Source: Oscillospiraceae bacterium (GTDB lineage: Bacteria; Bacillota; Clostridia; Saccharofermentanales; Saccharofermentanaceae). Taken from it: a DNA stretch of 64,000 nt. The position numbers were made by a program, and so were the translations under genes. The notes under the pieces were generated by a model. That model saw only the letters and a list, made by a program, of their open reading frames with translations, was not told where the DNA came from and searched no databases. Of the stretch, positions 1-8,196 are shown piece after piece; positions within the stretch are counted from its first letter, which is position 1; the number at the start of each line of letters is the position of its first letter. The stretch lies in assembly GCA_902775565.1 (NCBI GenBank), contig CACYMP010000012.1, forward strand, positions 1 to 64,000, given 5' to 3'.

Positions 1-147
1 GACGAAAGCCATGGCAGATACAGGCCTGTCCGGATCAGTAACATATATCTTGCCCATAACTTTCTGAAGGCATGAATAGATCAGCGTTTCTTCCCAACCG
101 TCAAACAGTGACGCGGCTTTTGCTGTATCTTCCAATTCACGGATCAT
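1..147 (-). CDS. GNAT acetyltransferase, PF12746-like (partial, N-terminal 49 residues)
   Basis: The gene runs off the left edge of the window, so only the N terminus is visible. It begins MIRELEDTAKAASLFDGW and continues through KVMGKIYVTD, which resembles the opening of the GNAT_acetyltran family (PF12746), a group of small-molecule acetyltransferases of mostly unknown substrate. The start at 147 is preferred over an in-frame ATG at 156 because an AAGGA sits about 9 bases upstream of 147 but directly abuts 156. It follows the DUF3021 gene by 13 bases and probably ends the operon that starts with the CPBP protease. The assignment rests on family resemblance of the first 49 residues only. Confidence 0.6.
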   Translation of the reverse strand, partial: MIRELEDTAKAASLFDGWEETLIYSCLQKVMGKIYVTDPDRPVSAMAFV

Positions 148-160
148 GTGCTGCATTCCT

Positions 161-583
161 TCACCGGTTCTTCTCAAGTTTTTCAGTTCCATGGATCCTC
201 TCCCTGATGTGCTCGTTGATATAACCGATGTCTCTCTTGACCGTAAAAGCATCGATCACGAATGCGAGCGCCAGCACGACACCCACATAGATAAATGCCA
301 TCCAGAAATTGCTCGGGAAGAACCATCCCGCGATAAAGCCGAACAGCATTACGATCCCGGAGAAGACAAAGTATTTAATGATGTAGCTCAAAAAGATCGT
401 GAGCGACAGGTATTCATCGAAAAGGAAATTTACGACCGTAATAATCAGTGCAAGACCGAAAAGCGCCAGAACTAGGGAGATCTCTGCCGTTACGCCCGAC
501 CAGATGATCGACAGTGTAAACACCGCAAGTATCATCAATGCCGCAAGTATGCATGTATCTTTAAGGATTTTCCTGACAGGCAT
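161..583 (-). CDS. DUF3021 family membrane protein
   Basis: A 140-residue protein with four predicted membrane segments (roughly residues 10-30, 36-55, 65-90 and 94-113) and a charged C-terminal tail. Size, topology and position directly after a LytTR-domain gene match the DUF3021 family, which pairs with LytTR regulators in Firmicutes and is thought to modulate them at the membrane. A GAGGAGG ribosome site lies 10 bases before the ATG. Only four bases separate it from the LytTR gene, so the two are co-transcribed. The signal that the pair senses is unknown. Confidence 0.75.
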   Translation of the reverse strand: MPVRKILKDTCILAALMILAVFTLSIIWSGVTAEISLVLALFGLALIITVVNFLFDEYLSLTIFLSYIIKYFVFSGIVMLFGFIAGWFFPSNFWMAFIYVGVVLALAFVIDAFTVKRDIGYINEHIRERIHGTEKLEKNR

Positions 584-587
584 TTAT

Positions 588-1016
588 CTAGAACCTCCTC
601 TTAATGTCGCGCAGATATTTGCGCGATACAATGAGCCTCTCGCCGTTGTCGAGCATTGCCTCGAGACGGCTGTTTTTAAGCTGTTTGATCTCCTTAAGAT
701 GAGAGGTGTTCATGATGCACGTTCTTGAGATCCTGACAAGATCCGAGTCCTCCGTGATCTTCCCTATCTCCTGCATCGAATTATCAAGCCTGAAGACATC
801 ATCCCTGGTGTACAGGAACAGTTTTCTGTCGACGTTTTCGAGATAGTACACATCGGACATGGCGATGTGCATCCGGCGTTCATCCGAAAACGCGCTGAAC
901 TTTATGTCCAAACTCTCGATACGCTTAATAATGCCTCTGACCGACTCGGTGTATTCCGGATACTCGATCGTGACGGTAAGTGGCTTGCCCTGGACCTGCC
1001 TGGTTATGATCTGCAT
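588..1016 (-). CDS. LytTR-domain DNA-binding transcriptional regulator
   Basis: A 142-residue protein without a receiver domain. The C-terminal half (about residues 45-142) is a LytTR DNA-binding domain: a segment around DVYYLENVDRKLFLYT, the core LVRISRTCIMN, and a basic end LIVSRKYLRDIKRRF. The N-terminal 40 residues are a short beta-rich extension typical of stand-alone LytTR proteins paired with DUF3021. It starts one base after the CPBP gene ends, so the two are transcribed together. Stand-alone LytTR/DUF3021 pairs usually regulate their own operon or a neighbouring transporter or peptidase, but no target is evident here beyond the operon itself. Confidence 0.85.
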   Translation of the reverse strand: MQIITRQVQGKPLTVTIEYPEYTESVRGIIKRIESLDIKFSAFSDERRMHIAMSDVYYLENVDRKLFLYTRDDVFRLDNSMQEIGKITEDSDLVRISRTCIMNTSHLKEIKQLKNSRLEAMLDNGERLIVSRKYLRDIKRRF

Positions 1017-1892
1017 TTAACCTTCCTGTTCCCGCTTCCGTATGCTGCAGATAACGGCCGCCGCTTCCTCTTTGAACCTGCGCGAAAACGCCGCATAAAC
1101 GGTCATGCCAAGGAAGAACAGCATATTCGTATATCTTACGAGCATACTTATCTCTGTCGTATAAGGAGATAATAACTGACTTCCGATCAAATTGCTAAAC
1201 ATATGCACCAAAGCACCCGCGAGAATGCTCCGGTCAGTCTTAATATACACGAAGGATACGAAAACGCTCAGCATCATGACACTCGGTATAAACATCAATG
1301 CGTGAAAGACTGAATCCTGCATGAGGTTATATTGTGCCTGACCCGGCGTAAAATACCACGGGAGATGCCATATTGCCCAGATAAATCCCAGCAGAAGCGA
1401 ACCTTTGAGAAAACCGAATCTTATCAGAAGTCTGTCAAGCGCATATCCCCTCCAGCCGAATTCCTCATTGAGAGGACCGGAGATGAGCGACAGCAGCAGA
1501 ACGAGGAATATATTCAGCGGGTTATGAGCTATGGCCTTTATGTAATCCATCTCAGGCATCTCAAAGCCCATCAGACCGGTACCTATGAAGATGCTTAATA
1601 CCGACAGCAACGTAAAGACTGCGATCGTTATCAGCGGCCACTTCAGCCCCATCTTCCTGAAGCTGAAGCACCTGTGGAAGTAATCTTTGCGCTTATCCTT
1701 CGGATACGTCAGAAAGACAAGGAAAAGCGCGACGACAGAAGGAGCTCCGCCTCCGAAATAGAATACGAACGTTCCCGCACCTGTTCCGGTTAATCCAAAC
1801 AGGACCGGAATGAATCCGCAGATCCATGTCCAGGCCAGAGTCAGCACAAAGAACAGGACCAGATATTTATTTGACATCGGATCTTTCTTCAT
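1017..1892 (-). CDS. CPBP family intramembrane glutamic endopeptidase
   Basis: A 291-residue polytopic membrane protein with seven or eight hydrophobic segments. It carries the CPBP/Rce1 signature: EEFGWR at residues 143-148 (the catalytic EExxxR box) and a second motif WHLPW with His176. The family cleaves substrates within the membrane or acts in bacteriocin maturation and immunity. Two further conserved polar positions expected in the last third are less obvious. A GGGAGGTG ribosome site precedes the ATG. It is the first gene of a four-gene minus-strand operon (CPBP, LytTR, DUF3021, GNAT), so the LytTR protein may control it. The substrate is unknown. Confidence 0.85.
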   Translation of the reverse strand: MKKDPMSNKYLVLFFVLTLAWTWICGFIPVLFGLTGTGAGTFVFYFGGGAPSVVALFLVFLTYPKDKRKDYFHRCFSFRKMGLKWPLITIAVFTLLSVLSIFIGTGLMGFEMPEMDYIKAIAHNPLNIFLVLLLSLISGPLNEEFGWRGYALDRLLIRFGFLKGSLLLGFIWAIWHLPWYFTPGQAQYNLMQDSVFHALMFIPSVMMLSVFVSFVYIKTDRSILAGALVHMFSNLIGSQLLSPYTTEISMLVRYTNMLFFLGMTVYAAFSRRFKEEAAAVICSIRKREQEG

Positions 1893-2026
1893 TGGAACAC
1901 CTCCCGTTGCTGTGAGTCTAACGGAAGATCAGATCTTAAGCCACAGGACAGATCAGTTGTTGCAAAATCATGCGCACAAAATGCATCTGATCATGTCAGC
2001 CGGCTATATTCGTGATATATCTGTCC

Positions 2027-2153
2027 ATTCCCAATAGGTTCCTCTCTTTGGTATAGAAAGTGAGGAGGTCATGGGGAATGACGTCCGAAAAAACGGTCTA
2101 TTCCCCACAGGTTCCTCTCTTTGGTATTGAAAGTGAGGAGGTCATGGGGAATG
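2027..2153. repeat. Two directly repeated 54-bp palindromic (REP-like) elements
   Basis: Copies at 2027-2080 and 2100-2153 are nearly identical over 54 bases. The second can fold into a hairpin closed by ATTCCCCA/TGGGGAAT, with an inner stem CCTC-T-CTTT against AAAG-T-GAGG. They lie in the 308-base gap between the CPBP and GNAT genes, both transcribed leftward. The rest of that gap shows no gene or clear promoter. A diverged relative with the same architecture sits at 7223-7274, so this looks like a small dispersed palindromic family rather than a terminator. Confidence 0.75.
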
Positions 2154-2200
2154 AGTAGTACTTAAGATCCGGATTTACAGTTGATGTCGTTTTCCTGCCC

Positions 2201-2737
2201 TCAGACTAATTTCTGTTCTATCTCAAACACATAGAACACTTCAGGATACCCTCTGCCCATTATCATGTAATCCTGTTCGTGCTCAGACAGCCTTCCTCCC
2301 CAGGATTCATAGACCCTGCGGGCTTTATGGTTTTCCTTCAGAACGCCTATGACATACCTGTCTGCATTCTTGGTCCGGGCCCATTTTACGAATATGTCCT
2401 TGAGCGCCGTGCCTATGCCCATTCCCTGATATTCCGGGTATATATAGATCGCAACAAGATCAGCATAGCTGCCTTTAAAGTAATCGTAATTCGAATCCAG
2501 CGTGCCGAAGATCAGGCCTACGATCTTCCCGTCGTGCTCTGCTACATAGGCGATCTTCCTGTCACCTGCAAAAAGCTCTTCGGTAAATTCAGCGGCTCTG
2601 GATTCAACGCTCCTGTCACGTGCATCGAAATATTCTTCAGGCAGGATATGGGCATAAGATGCGCGCCAGACCCTGCTGAGCAACGTATACCATTCGTACC
2701 CGTCTTCTTTACTTATCTGTCTGTATCTGATCTCCAT
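2201..2737 (-). CDS. GNAT family N-acetyltransferase
   Basis: A 178-residue single-domain GNAT protein. The acetyl-CoA binding region is recognisable as YIYPEYQGMGIGTALKD (Q/RxxGxG/A motif), followed by NHKARRVYESWGGR, the usual motif-B segment. The start at 2737 (MEIRYRQ) is chosen because GGGAAAG lies 5 bases upstream, whereas an upstream ATG at 2758 lacks a ribosome site. GNAT proteins of this type acetylate amines on small molecules or protein N termini, and the substrate is not predictable. It is monocistronic and divergent from the lipoprotein gene to its right. Confidence 0.85.
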   Translation of the reverse strand: MEIRYRQISKEDGYEWYTLLSRVWRASYAHILPEEYFDARDRSVESRAAEFTEELFAGDRKIAYVAEHDGKIVGLIFGTLDSNYDYFKGSYADLVAIYIYPEYQGMGIGTALKDIFVKWARTKNADRYVIGVLKENHKARRVYESWGGRLSEHEQDYMIMGRGYPEVFYVFEIEQKLV

Positions 2738-2796
2738 AATGTCTTTCCCTTTTCCCATATAGGTGTGTCATAAAACTAATTATATCTTAAAACACG

Positions 2797-2828
2797 GCCC
2801 AACCCGGTTCCGGGTTTCCTTTTTGGGC
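2797..2828. other. GC-rich hairpin between divergent genes
   Basis: AACCCGG (2801-2807) pairs with CCGGGTT (2810-2816), and an outer GCCCAA (2797-2802) can alternatively pair with TTGGGC (2823-2828). A T-run overlaps the outer arm. It lies between two divergent genes, so it is not placed as a terminator of either. Its role is unknown. Confidence 0.35.
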
Positions 2829-2904
2829 TCTGGTGGTTTAAACTTGATTTGATGCATATAAAGAAATGCAGGGCTTTTTGGAACATATTCAGGGGTGATC
2901 GAAA

Positions 2905-3534
2905 ATGAGACGTTCAAGAAAGTTATTTGCTCTTTTGCTTGTTGCCGCATTTGTCATGGGATCTGCGGGATGCGCCAGGAAAGAATTAACACGCCAAAAC
3001 TTTATTGCGGAGATCGAATCTTACGGAATAGAAAAGACCGATAATATCGGAGCATTGTCAAATCTGATAGCGACCAGAGGCGGCAAAAACGGCTATTTTG
3101 TTGCTGCCGATAAAGATGAAGCCGAAAAATACAGCAATCTTATCGTTGACCGTTTTGATACCTTCCCGGATATAAAAACGACTGATTTCATCATGGCCGC
3201 TGTCTCCGAAAAGGGAAGCGACAACAGATCTTACCCTTCGTTTATTTGCTACATGTCTTTTGATAACGCCGAAGATGCAAAAGACGCATACAACGTCCTT
3301 GTCGAAAAGTATGGTGACGAGGAAGACGGGAAAACAGGAACAAGCTCCGGAGTAACTTATTCCATTAGCTCTTCGGCAAGCGCAGCCGGATACAACAAGA
3401 TCGGCGGAGGCTTTTATCTTCAGGGCAACACGGTTATTTTCCTGGATACCCAGGCTGCAGTCAAAGACAATTACAAGTTTGCTGACACGATCTGCGGAAA
3501 GTTCGGGTTGCCGTCCCCGTCAAAGGTCGGTTGA
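2905..3534 (+). CDS. Putative lipoprotein of unknown function
   Basis: A 209-residue protein with a lipoprotein signal peptide: basic start MRRSRK, a hydrophobic core, and a lipobox ending SAGC with the lipidated Cys near residue 23. The mature part (about 185 residues) is soluble, mixed alpha/beta, with a Ser/Gly-rich stretch near residues 145-165. I do not recognise the family. A GGGGTGAT ribosome site precedes the ATG. It stands alone, divergent from the GNAT gene and convergent with the zinc-ribbon gene. Most likely attached to the outer face of the cytoplasmic membrane. Confidence 0.75.
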   Translation: MRRSRKLFALLLVAAFVMGSAGCARKELTRQNFIAEIESYGIEKTDNIGALSNLIATRGGKNGYFVAADKDEAEKYSNLIVDRFDTFPDIKTTDFIMAAVSEKGSDNRSYPSFICYMSFDNAEDAKDAYNVLVEKYGDEEDGKTGTSSGVTYSISSSASAAGYNKIGGGFYLQGNTVIFLDTQAAVKDNYKFADTICGKFGLPSPSKVG

Positions 3535-3549
3535 GTAACCTCAGCCGCC

Positions 3550-4416
3550 TTATTCCATATCATTCAGATTTCCGTTTCCTTTGAAGACTATCGGACCCGG
3601 TAAGACCTTTTTGGTATGTGCGTCAAAAAGGATGGATTCATTATCTCCGTCTTCTTTTGGAATGACAGTAGCAAAACAAAGATGGCCGTCTTTTCCGAAG
3701 AAAGGTTCTGCCAAATGTGCGTCATCATACAGCTCCTTCTTTTCTTCATCGGTCAGGTTCACTGTCTTGACATAGCTGTCATAAGTCCTTTTTACGGAAT
3801 TTTCCAGACCTGTCTGACCTATTCCGAACGATCTGAGCGTTTGTTCGGTATCCAAAAGCCGTCCGGTTTCGATGGAGATGTTATAAACAAAATATGTACT
3901 GTCGGAGCGCGTACTTGTCCGGACATAGCAGACTTCGACTACAATGGATAACACTTTTTTGTTGAAAGAAGAATGCTTGTTGAAATAATATGTGTAATCA
4001 GCAGCGAATTGCCCTTCCCTGCCTTCGTGGTACTTTTCTATTTCCTTTGCGATCTTTTGGTTAGCGGAATTTGTGTTCTTTCCTTTTATGGAGACCTCCG
4101 GATACGCGAATTTGGTGTTCTCCCCGAACAGCTCGCTGCTGAAAGTCTCGTTAACTGCATCGGTAACAGTTACGTTATAAGACGGGTCATTTCGCCTTTC
4201 ATAGAAACCCGTATTTCTTCTGTAGATCTCACGAACCGCCGTCCCGGCAAACATAATGACTAATAACGCAGTACCCAATGCCACTAACCAAGGAAGCCAG
4301 TTCCACCTGGCTCTCTTAACAGGCTGAATATTAAGCGTTCCGCACTTTTGACAGAACTTATCTGAAGGCTTTAATTCCGAACCGCATTTCACACAATTTG
4401 ACATAGGCCTATCCAT
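3550..4416 (-). CDS. Zinc-ribbon membrane-anchored protein, DUF3298-like extracytoplasmic domain
   Basis: The 288-residue protein starts with a zinc ribbon (CVKCGSEL ... FCQKCG, residues 8-26), then one membrane segment near residues 42-62, then an extracytoplasmic domain. Phrases such as YPEVSIKGKNTNSANQKIAKEI and a later VVEVCYVRTS region resemble DUF3298/DUF4163-type domains. The topology puts the zinc ribbon in the cytoplasm and the sensor-like domain outside. An in-frame ATG at 4404 is an alternative start. It lies 5 bases after a second zinc-ribbon gene on the same strand, so the two probably form an operon. Function unknown. Confidence 0.7.
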   Translation of the reverse strand: MDRPMSNCVKCGSELKPSDKFCQKCGTLNIQPVKRARWNWLPWLVALGTALLVIMFAGTAVREIYRRNTGFYERRNDPSYNVTVTDAVNETFSSELFGENTKFAYPEVSIKGKNTNSANQKIAKEIEKYHEGREGQFAADYTYYFNKHSSFNKKVLSIVVEVCYVRTSTRSDSTYFVYNISIETGRLLDTEQTLRSFGIGQTGLENSVKRTYDSYVKTVNLTDEEKKELYDDAHLAEPFFGKDGHLCFATVIPKEDGDNESILFDAHTKKVLPGPIVFKGNGNLNDME

Positions 4417-4421
4417 CCCTT

Positions 4422-5498
4422 TTACCTTATCTCAGGCACTATAACCGCAATGAAAAACACCAGCAGCGACAACAAGATGACTATAAGAGGTATTACGACA
4501 AGCTTGCCAAGGAAAGTCGGGAACTTACAGTAAGCCTTGCCCGTCTGTCCGTTGATGGCTACAGGATATGTTTTCCTTCCGCATTTGAATGTAGCGAGAT
4601 AGATCGGAGCCAGAACGTATCTGAACTTGACGTTATAGAAACTGTAATTTATCGCATCAATGGCGGCTTTCATAAAGAACTTTCTATTCAAGATCCTCTT
4701 TGTTTTTGCTCTGATCTGCTCTTTTGCACGTTCCCAGCCGTCATTAAGACCGACTGTATAACGCTCAGCCGGAATGCCCGCCAGATACTTCGGTGTATAG
4801 GGAACCATTCTTTGGAAGTCAAACTCCTGGACTTTGCTAATATGCGGATGACGGATCTTGTCAGAGCCGTAGATGACGAGGTCATCGTAAAACTTGTTAA
4901 GCACGCCTCTGAAACTCACACTGGGCGTATATTTTGTTTCCATGGTATGCGCAAAGTAGTCTGAGACCACCAGAGTGTCATACGTCCAGAACGGAAGATA
5001 GATGCCCAAAACGTTTTCTAATTTGCATCCATAGACTTTTCTGGATGCTACATGACTGCTGTTGATAAAATTCTCGAAACACAGCTGGGTCTGTTCTTTG
5101 GCAATGCCGAAAGGAATAACGGCCTGCGGAGCCATTATCTGGGAATTTTCCGCTGCAGGGGTTACGCTCGTGGATCCGCAGAACGGGCAAGCACCTGTAA
5201 CCTGCTCGGCATCGAAGATCGTCTGACCGCCGCAGTTGGCGCATACGATCATTTTCTTGATGTTGCCCCAGTTTACGCTGGCACGCTGCAAAGCAGTGTT
5301 AAAGTCGAGCTCCTGAACAGCAGGAGCCGATCCCGGATTAGGAAGCTGCGAGACCAGTCCGCAGAAAGGACAGGTCATGTTCAGAGTTTCCGGATCGTAT
5401 TTTAAGCCGATCGAAGCACCGCACCCCGGACACTTAACTTCCGTACTCGAAACATTAACAGCGCCTATGACCATAGGCTTCTCAGACAATGTAGCCAT
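4422..5498 (-). CDS. Double zinc-ribbon (TFIIB-like) protein with C-terminal membrane segment
   Basis: About 358 residues. Two four-cysteine zinc ribbons lie in the first 110 residues (CPGCG...CPFCG and CANCG...CPFCG). A conserved central domain follows (VIPFGIAKEQ ... YLPFWTYD), then a C-terminal hydrophobic anchor of about 25 residues. The first ATG with a plausible ribosome site (AAGGGAT) is at 5498; an upstream TTG at 5504 is less likely. It is a paralogue of the protein at 18668-20059, sharing the double-ribbon architecture, the P-F-W motif and the NGQTG motif. The family is widespread in Clostridia but uncharacterised. Confidence 0.75.
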   Translation of the reverse strand: MATLSEKPMVIGAVNVSSTEVKCPGCGASIGLKYDPETLNMTCPFCGLVSQLPNPGSAPAVQELDFNTALQRASVNWGNIKKMIVCANCGGQTIFDAEQVTGACPFCGSTSVTPAAENSQIMAPQAVIPFGIAKEQTQLCFENFINSSHVASRKVYGCKLENVLGIYLPFWTYDTLVVSDYFAHTMETKYTPSVSFRGVLNKFYDDLVIYGSDKIRHPHISKVQEFDFQRMVPYTPKYLAGIPAERYTVGLNDGWERAKEQIRAKTKRILNRKFFMKAAIDAINYSFYNVKFRYVLAPIYLATFKCGRKTYPVAINGQTGKAYCKFPTFLGKLVVIPLIVILLSLLVFFIAVIVPEIR

Positions 5499-5573
5499 AA
5501 TCAATATCCCTTAAAACTCTGTGCGGTTCAGCACATTTCCTCATCTGCCTTACACATTATATCATCTATTTTT

Positions 5574-5972
5574 TCACCTTTTACCTGTCTTGATGAAACC
5601 GATCAGTTTCTCAAGGTCGTCAAATTCATCGTAGTCGCCCATGATTCCTTCACGGTGGTAGACGATACCTGCCTTCTCGTTCCTCTCAAGGCAATCGAGC
5701 AGCTCCTCCACGCCATACCTTCTGGCAAACTCAGCGAAAGCGCGTGCCTTGATCTTATCCGCATAGAGTCCCTTGCGGCAGTCCGCAGGCTCGCATTCAT
5801 AGCATCCTGCGATATCCTTGTCGATGCCGCATCTTCTTACTTCACACCATTCGGCGTCTTTGCACCACGACAGCTCTTTGAATCCATCCCTCCTGCACCC
5901 CTTGCAAGTAACATTCTCCGAGCAGAGGCAGCATGCCAGCCCGCACCTTGCGATTCCCAATTCACGCTTCAT
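5574..5972 (-). CDS. DUF3795 domain-containing cysteine-rich protein
   Basis: A 132-residue protein with a dense set of cysteines: RCGLACCLCSENVTCKGC near the start, then WCKDAEWCEVRRC and CYECEPADC. This is the DUF3795 pattern, thought to bind zinc or an iron-sulfur cluster. The start at 5972 (MKRELGIARC) is supported by GGGAGA about 7 bases upstream and by the fact that a longer reading would overlap the end of the neighbouring lipoprotein gene. It lies 17 bases after that gene on the same strand. Function unknown. Confidence 0.8.
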   Translation of the reverse strand: MKRELGIARCGLACCLCSENVTCKGCRRDGFKELSWCKDAEWCEVRRCGIDKDIAGCYECEPADCRKGLYADKIKARAFAEFARRYGVEELLDCLERNEKAGIVYHREGIMGDYDEFDDLEKLIGFIKTGKR

Positions 5973-5989
5973 ATATGTCTCCCATTCAG

Positions 5990-7051
5990 TTATATGCAAA
6001 TAAAATAAAAATAAAGTTCCTTTCCATCTGCTGATTCAAAACAGAAACTAAATAAATCTTTAGATTGCGCATACTTAGCCGGAATAGTAACAGTATAAGT
6101 TCCGCTAGCACATGTAACAAAATTAGGATCTTTGATATCCACATTCCCATTCTCATTAACCTTCATAAGAACCGAAAGAGTTAATTCTTTATCGCACTTA
6201 AAAGTGATAACCATATCCTGACCAGCAGTGTAAGTTGGAACACCAGGATAGAATGTGTGTTCGTCATTTTCCACTTCGATCTTTGCATTGACAAAAGTCA
6301 AGTCCGTAGCCTCTACCTCATTACTTACCCCGGCATGTTGTTCAATGGTAAAAGTTGGTTTTGCCGGCAACGGTTCCTTTTCGCATCGGATAAAAAACGT
6401 CATTGAATCACCCAAACCGTAGTCTCCGTCTTTAAAAGACTTACCTTTCGTATATAACTGTATGAAAAATTGACTATCGGTTTTTGCATATTTCGAAGGA
6501 ATAGTCAAAGTATAAACACCATTGTTATATTTGAGAAATTTCGAGATAGTAGAAGTATAGCCTTTAGTAGCGCTTGCGATTTTCGCAATATTAGCTTTTT
6601 CATAATCTTTTATCAAAAGATAATAATCTGTATCGTATTGCTTGGAAGATTCTCTTTGTGATATTGCGCCAAACTTAAATTGTTTATCGCTTTTGAATTT
6701 AACGACCATGTTTTTCCCGGCCTGATAATTGGGATAAATAATCATATTATTCTGGTCATCTTTGATCAATTCCGCATCCACGAATTCAAAATCCGAAGCA
6801 AACGGATCCACTGGTACATCTTCATAATCATCTTTTTCGAGGGAATAATGAATATCAGCGTAATCTTCAGGTTTTGCATTAGCAATCGGTGATTGAGTAG
6901 TGGTTGTTGCTTCAGTTGTGGTCGTAGTTGCCTCTGTTGTCGTCGTTGTAGTTTCCTCAATCGATGACGTTGTCTCTGTCTTTTGTCCTGAGCTGCATGC
7001 TGAAAGCAAAAGTGTTGACGCCAAAATCACAGTAAAAAGTTTTTTCTTCAT
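5990..7051 (-). CDS. Lipoprotein with Thr-rich linker and two repeated beta domains
   Basis: About 353 residues. A lipoprotein signal ends LLLSACSS. A Thr/Glu-rich linker (repeated TTTTTEA units, about residues 30-55) follows, and then two domains that look like internal repeats: both contain a phrase of the type P-x-Y-x-A-G-x-x-M-V-x-F-K-x-D-K, followed by a T-I-P-x-K-Y-A motif. The ATG at 7051 has a run of six G as ribosome site; the longer frame starts at a TTG overlapping that site. Ig-like or beta-sandwich surface domains seem likely. Function unknown; it probably sits on the cell surface. Confidence 0.75.
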   Translation of the reverse strand: MKKKLFTVILASTLLLSACSSGQKTETTSSIEETTTTTTEATTTTTEATTTTQSPIANAKPEDYADIHYSLEKDDYEDVPVDPFASDFEFVDAELIKDDQNNMIIYPNYQAGKNMVVKFKSDKQFKFGAISQRESSKQYDTDYYLLIKDYEKANIAKIASATKGYTSTISKFLKYNNGVYTLTIPSKYAKTDSQFFIQLYTKGKSFKDGDYGLGDSMTFFIRCEKEPLPAKPTFTIEQHAGVSNEVEATDLTFVNAKIEVENDEHTFYPGVPTYTAGQDMVITFKCDKELTLSVLMKVNENGNVDIKDPNFVTCASGTYTVTIPAKYAQSKDLFSFCFESADGKELYFYFICI

Positions 7052-7222
7052 ATTGCCCCCCAATTTAAAATCTATATTATCTGTTCTGCCGACAATAACC
7101 TGATAACCGTAGGATATCAGTTCTGTTTTTCAATTTGATTAATCACTTTTGAACAAAGCGAAAACCTTAACAATACTTTAAAAGGAAAAGTTGACGCCGC
7201 CCGACCGTAGTTCTGCATAGCC

Positions 7223-7274
7223 ATTCCCAAAAACCTCTTCACTTTCGACTGAAATTGAAGAACAAACCGGGAAT
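7223..7274. repeat. Diverged relative of the 2027-2153 palindromic repeat
   Basis: ATTCCC at the left end pairs with GGGAAT at the right, enclosing an inner stem CTTCA-TTT against AAA-TGAAG. The layout matches the pair at 2027-2153, but the inner sequence differs. It sits in the 247-base gap between two minus-strand lipoprotein genes. Confidence 0.5.
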
Positions 7275-7310
7275 AAGGACCTGACGCCCTCTTCTATGAA
7301 AAATCAGATC

Positions 7311-8060
7311 TTATTCAGCTCCTGCAGGCTTTACGGAGCACTTAACAGAGATCTCGACGCCCACATATTTGATAAGATCTTTATACTTCTCCGTCACACT
7401 GTAATTGTAGTAACAGCGTTTAGGAGTAATTGCCAAACCGTCTTTTAGATACGCATCGGACATGCCGTCTTTACTGATCCCCTTTTTGATCATGTTATAG
7501 ACCGCGCGGCCGGTATCCAGATCCTTAATGTAAACCGTAAAGGAGATCGAACTTTTCTCGTCAAGTACGATCTTGTCGCCATCCTTATTTGCTTTGATCG
7601 TTATCTTTCCGAAAGTATCATACGGCTGCGTGGCCTTGCCTTTTTTCTTCTTTTTCTTGGTCCAATCAAAGGTCCAGACACCTTTGGAATATGAATAAGA
7701 AGGCTTTGTCGAGAACCTGGCCGCATATTCCTTTGCGGTGGTATCTGTTCTGAGCCATAAAGCTTTCAGGATGTTATCTGAGATATCATCGTAACGCTGC
7801 TCTTTAAAGTCGGTAAATATCTCACCTTCTTTAGGGAGCATTTCTTCAAAGTTGATTTCCGGTTCAGCGCTTGACTCAGTGGTCGTCTCTTCCGTCGTCG
7901 TTTCTTCAGTAGTAGTTGTGGTCGTCGCCTCAGTGGTTGTTCCCAGAGTGGTCTCCGTTACGGAAGCAGCAGAGGTGTCACCTGGTTTAGAACCCGCCGA
8001 GCATGCACTCAGGCTGAGCATAACCGCACCTGCCATCACTAAACTCATTATCTTTTTCAT
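7311..8060 (-). CDS. Lipoprotein with Thr/Glu-rich linker, unknown function
   Basis: A 249-residue protein starting MKKIMSLVMAGAVML with lipobox LSAC near residue 20, then a Thr/Glu linker (about residues 34-66), then a soluble domain of roughly 180 residues that includes a basic patch of Lys residues (TKKKKKKGK). The ATG at 8060 has AGGAG 9 bases upstream; the longer frame to 8219 has no such site and overlaps the next gene. It follows the BlaR1-type gene on the same strand. I do not recognise the C-terminal domain. Likely extracytoplasmic and lipid-anchored. Confidence 0.7.
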   Translation of the reverse strand: MKKIMSLVMAGAVMLSLSACSAGSKPGDTSAASVTETTLGTTTEATTTTTTEETTTEETTTESSAEPEINFEEMLPKEGEIFTDFKEQRYDDISDNILKALWLRTDTTAKEYAARFSTKPSYSYSKGVWTFDWTKKKKKKGKATQPYDTFGKITIKANKDGDKIVLDEKSSISFTVYIKDLDTGRAVYNMIKKGISKDGMSDAYLKDGLAITPKRCYYNYSVTEKYKDLIKYVGVEISVKCSVKPAGAE

Positions 8061-8196
8061 AGTCAGAACTCCTGTTATCGGAATAACTCTATGATACGAT
8101 TTTTCCCGATGGATTAACAACTGCTGTCTGTCCCCGATAATGAAAAAAGCCCACCGGACCGTGAGATCCGATGGGCTGTATTCCCTGATTATCCGA

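Noticed and set aside
2027..2153. CRISPR array
   Set aside because: Only two palindromic units, a 19-base gap between them, and no cas genes.
6900..8094. Plus-strand Val/Ser-rich frames opposite Thr-rich linkers
   Set aside because: They are complements of ACN-type Thr codons in the lipoprotein linkers and have no ribosome site.
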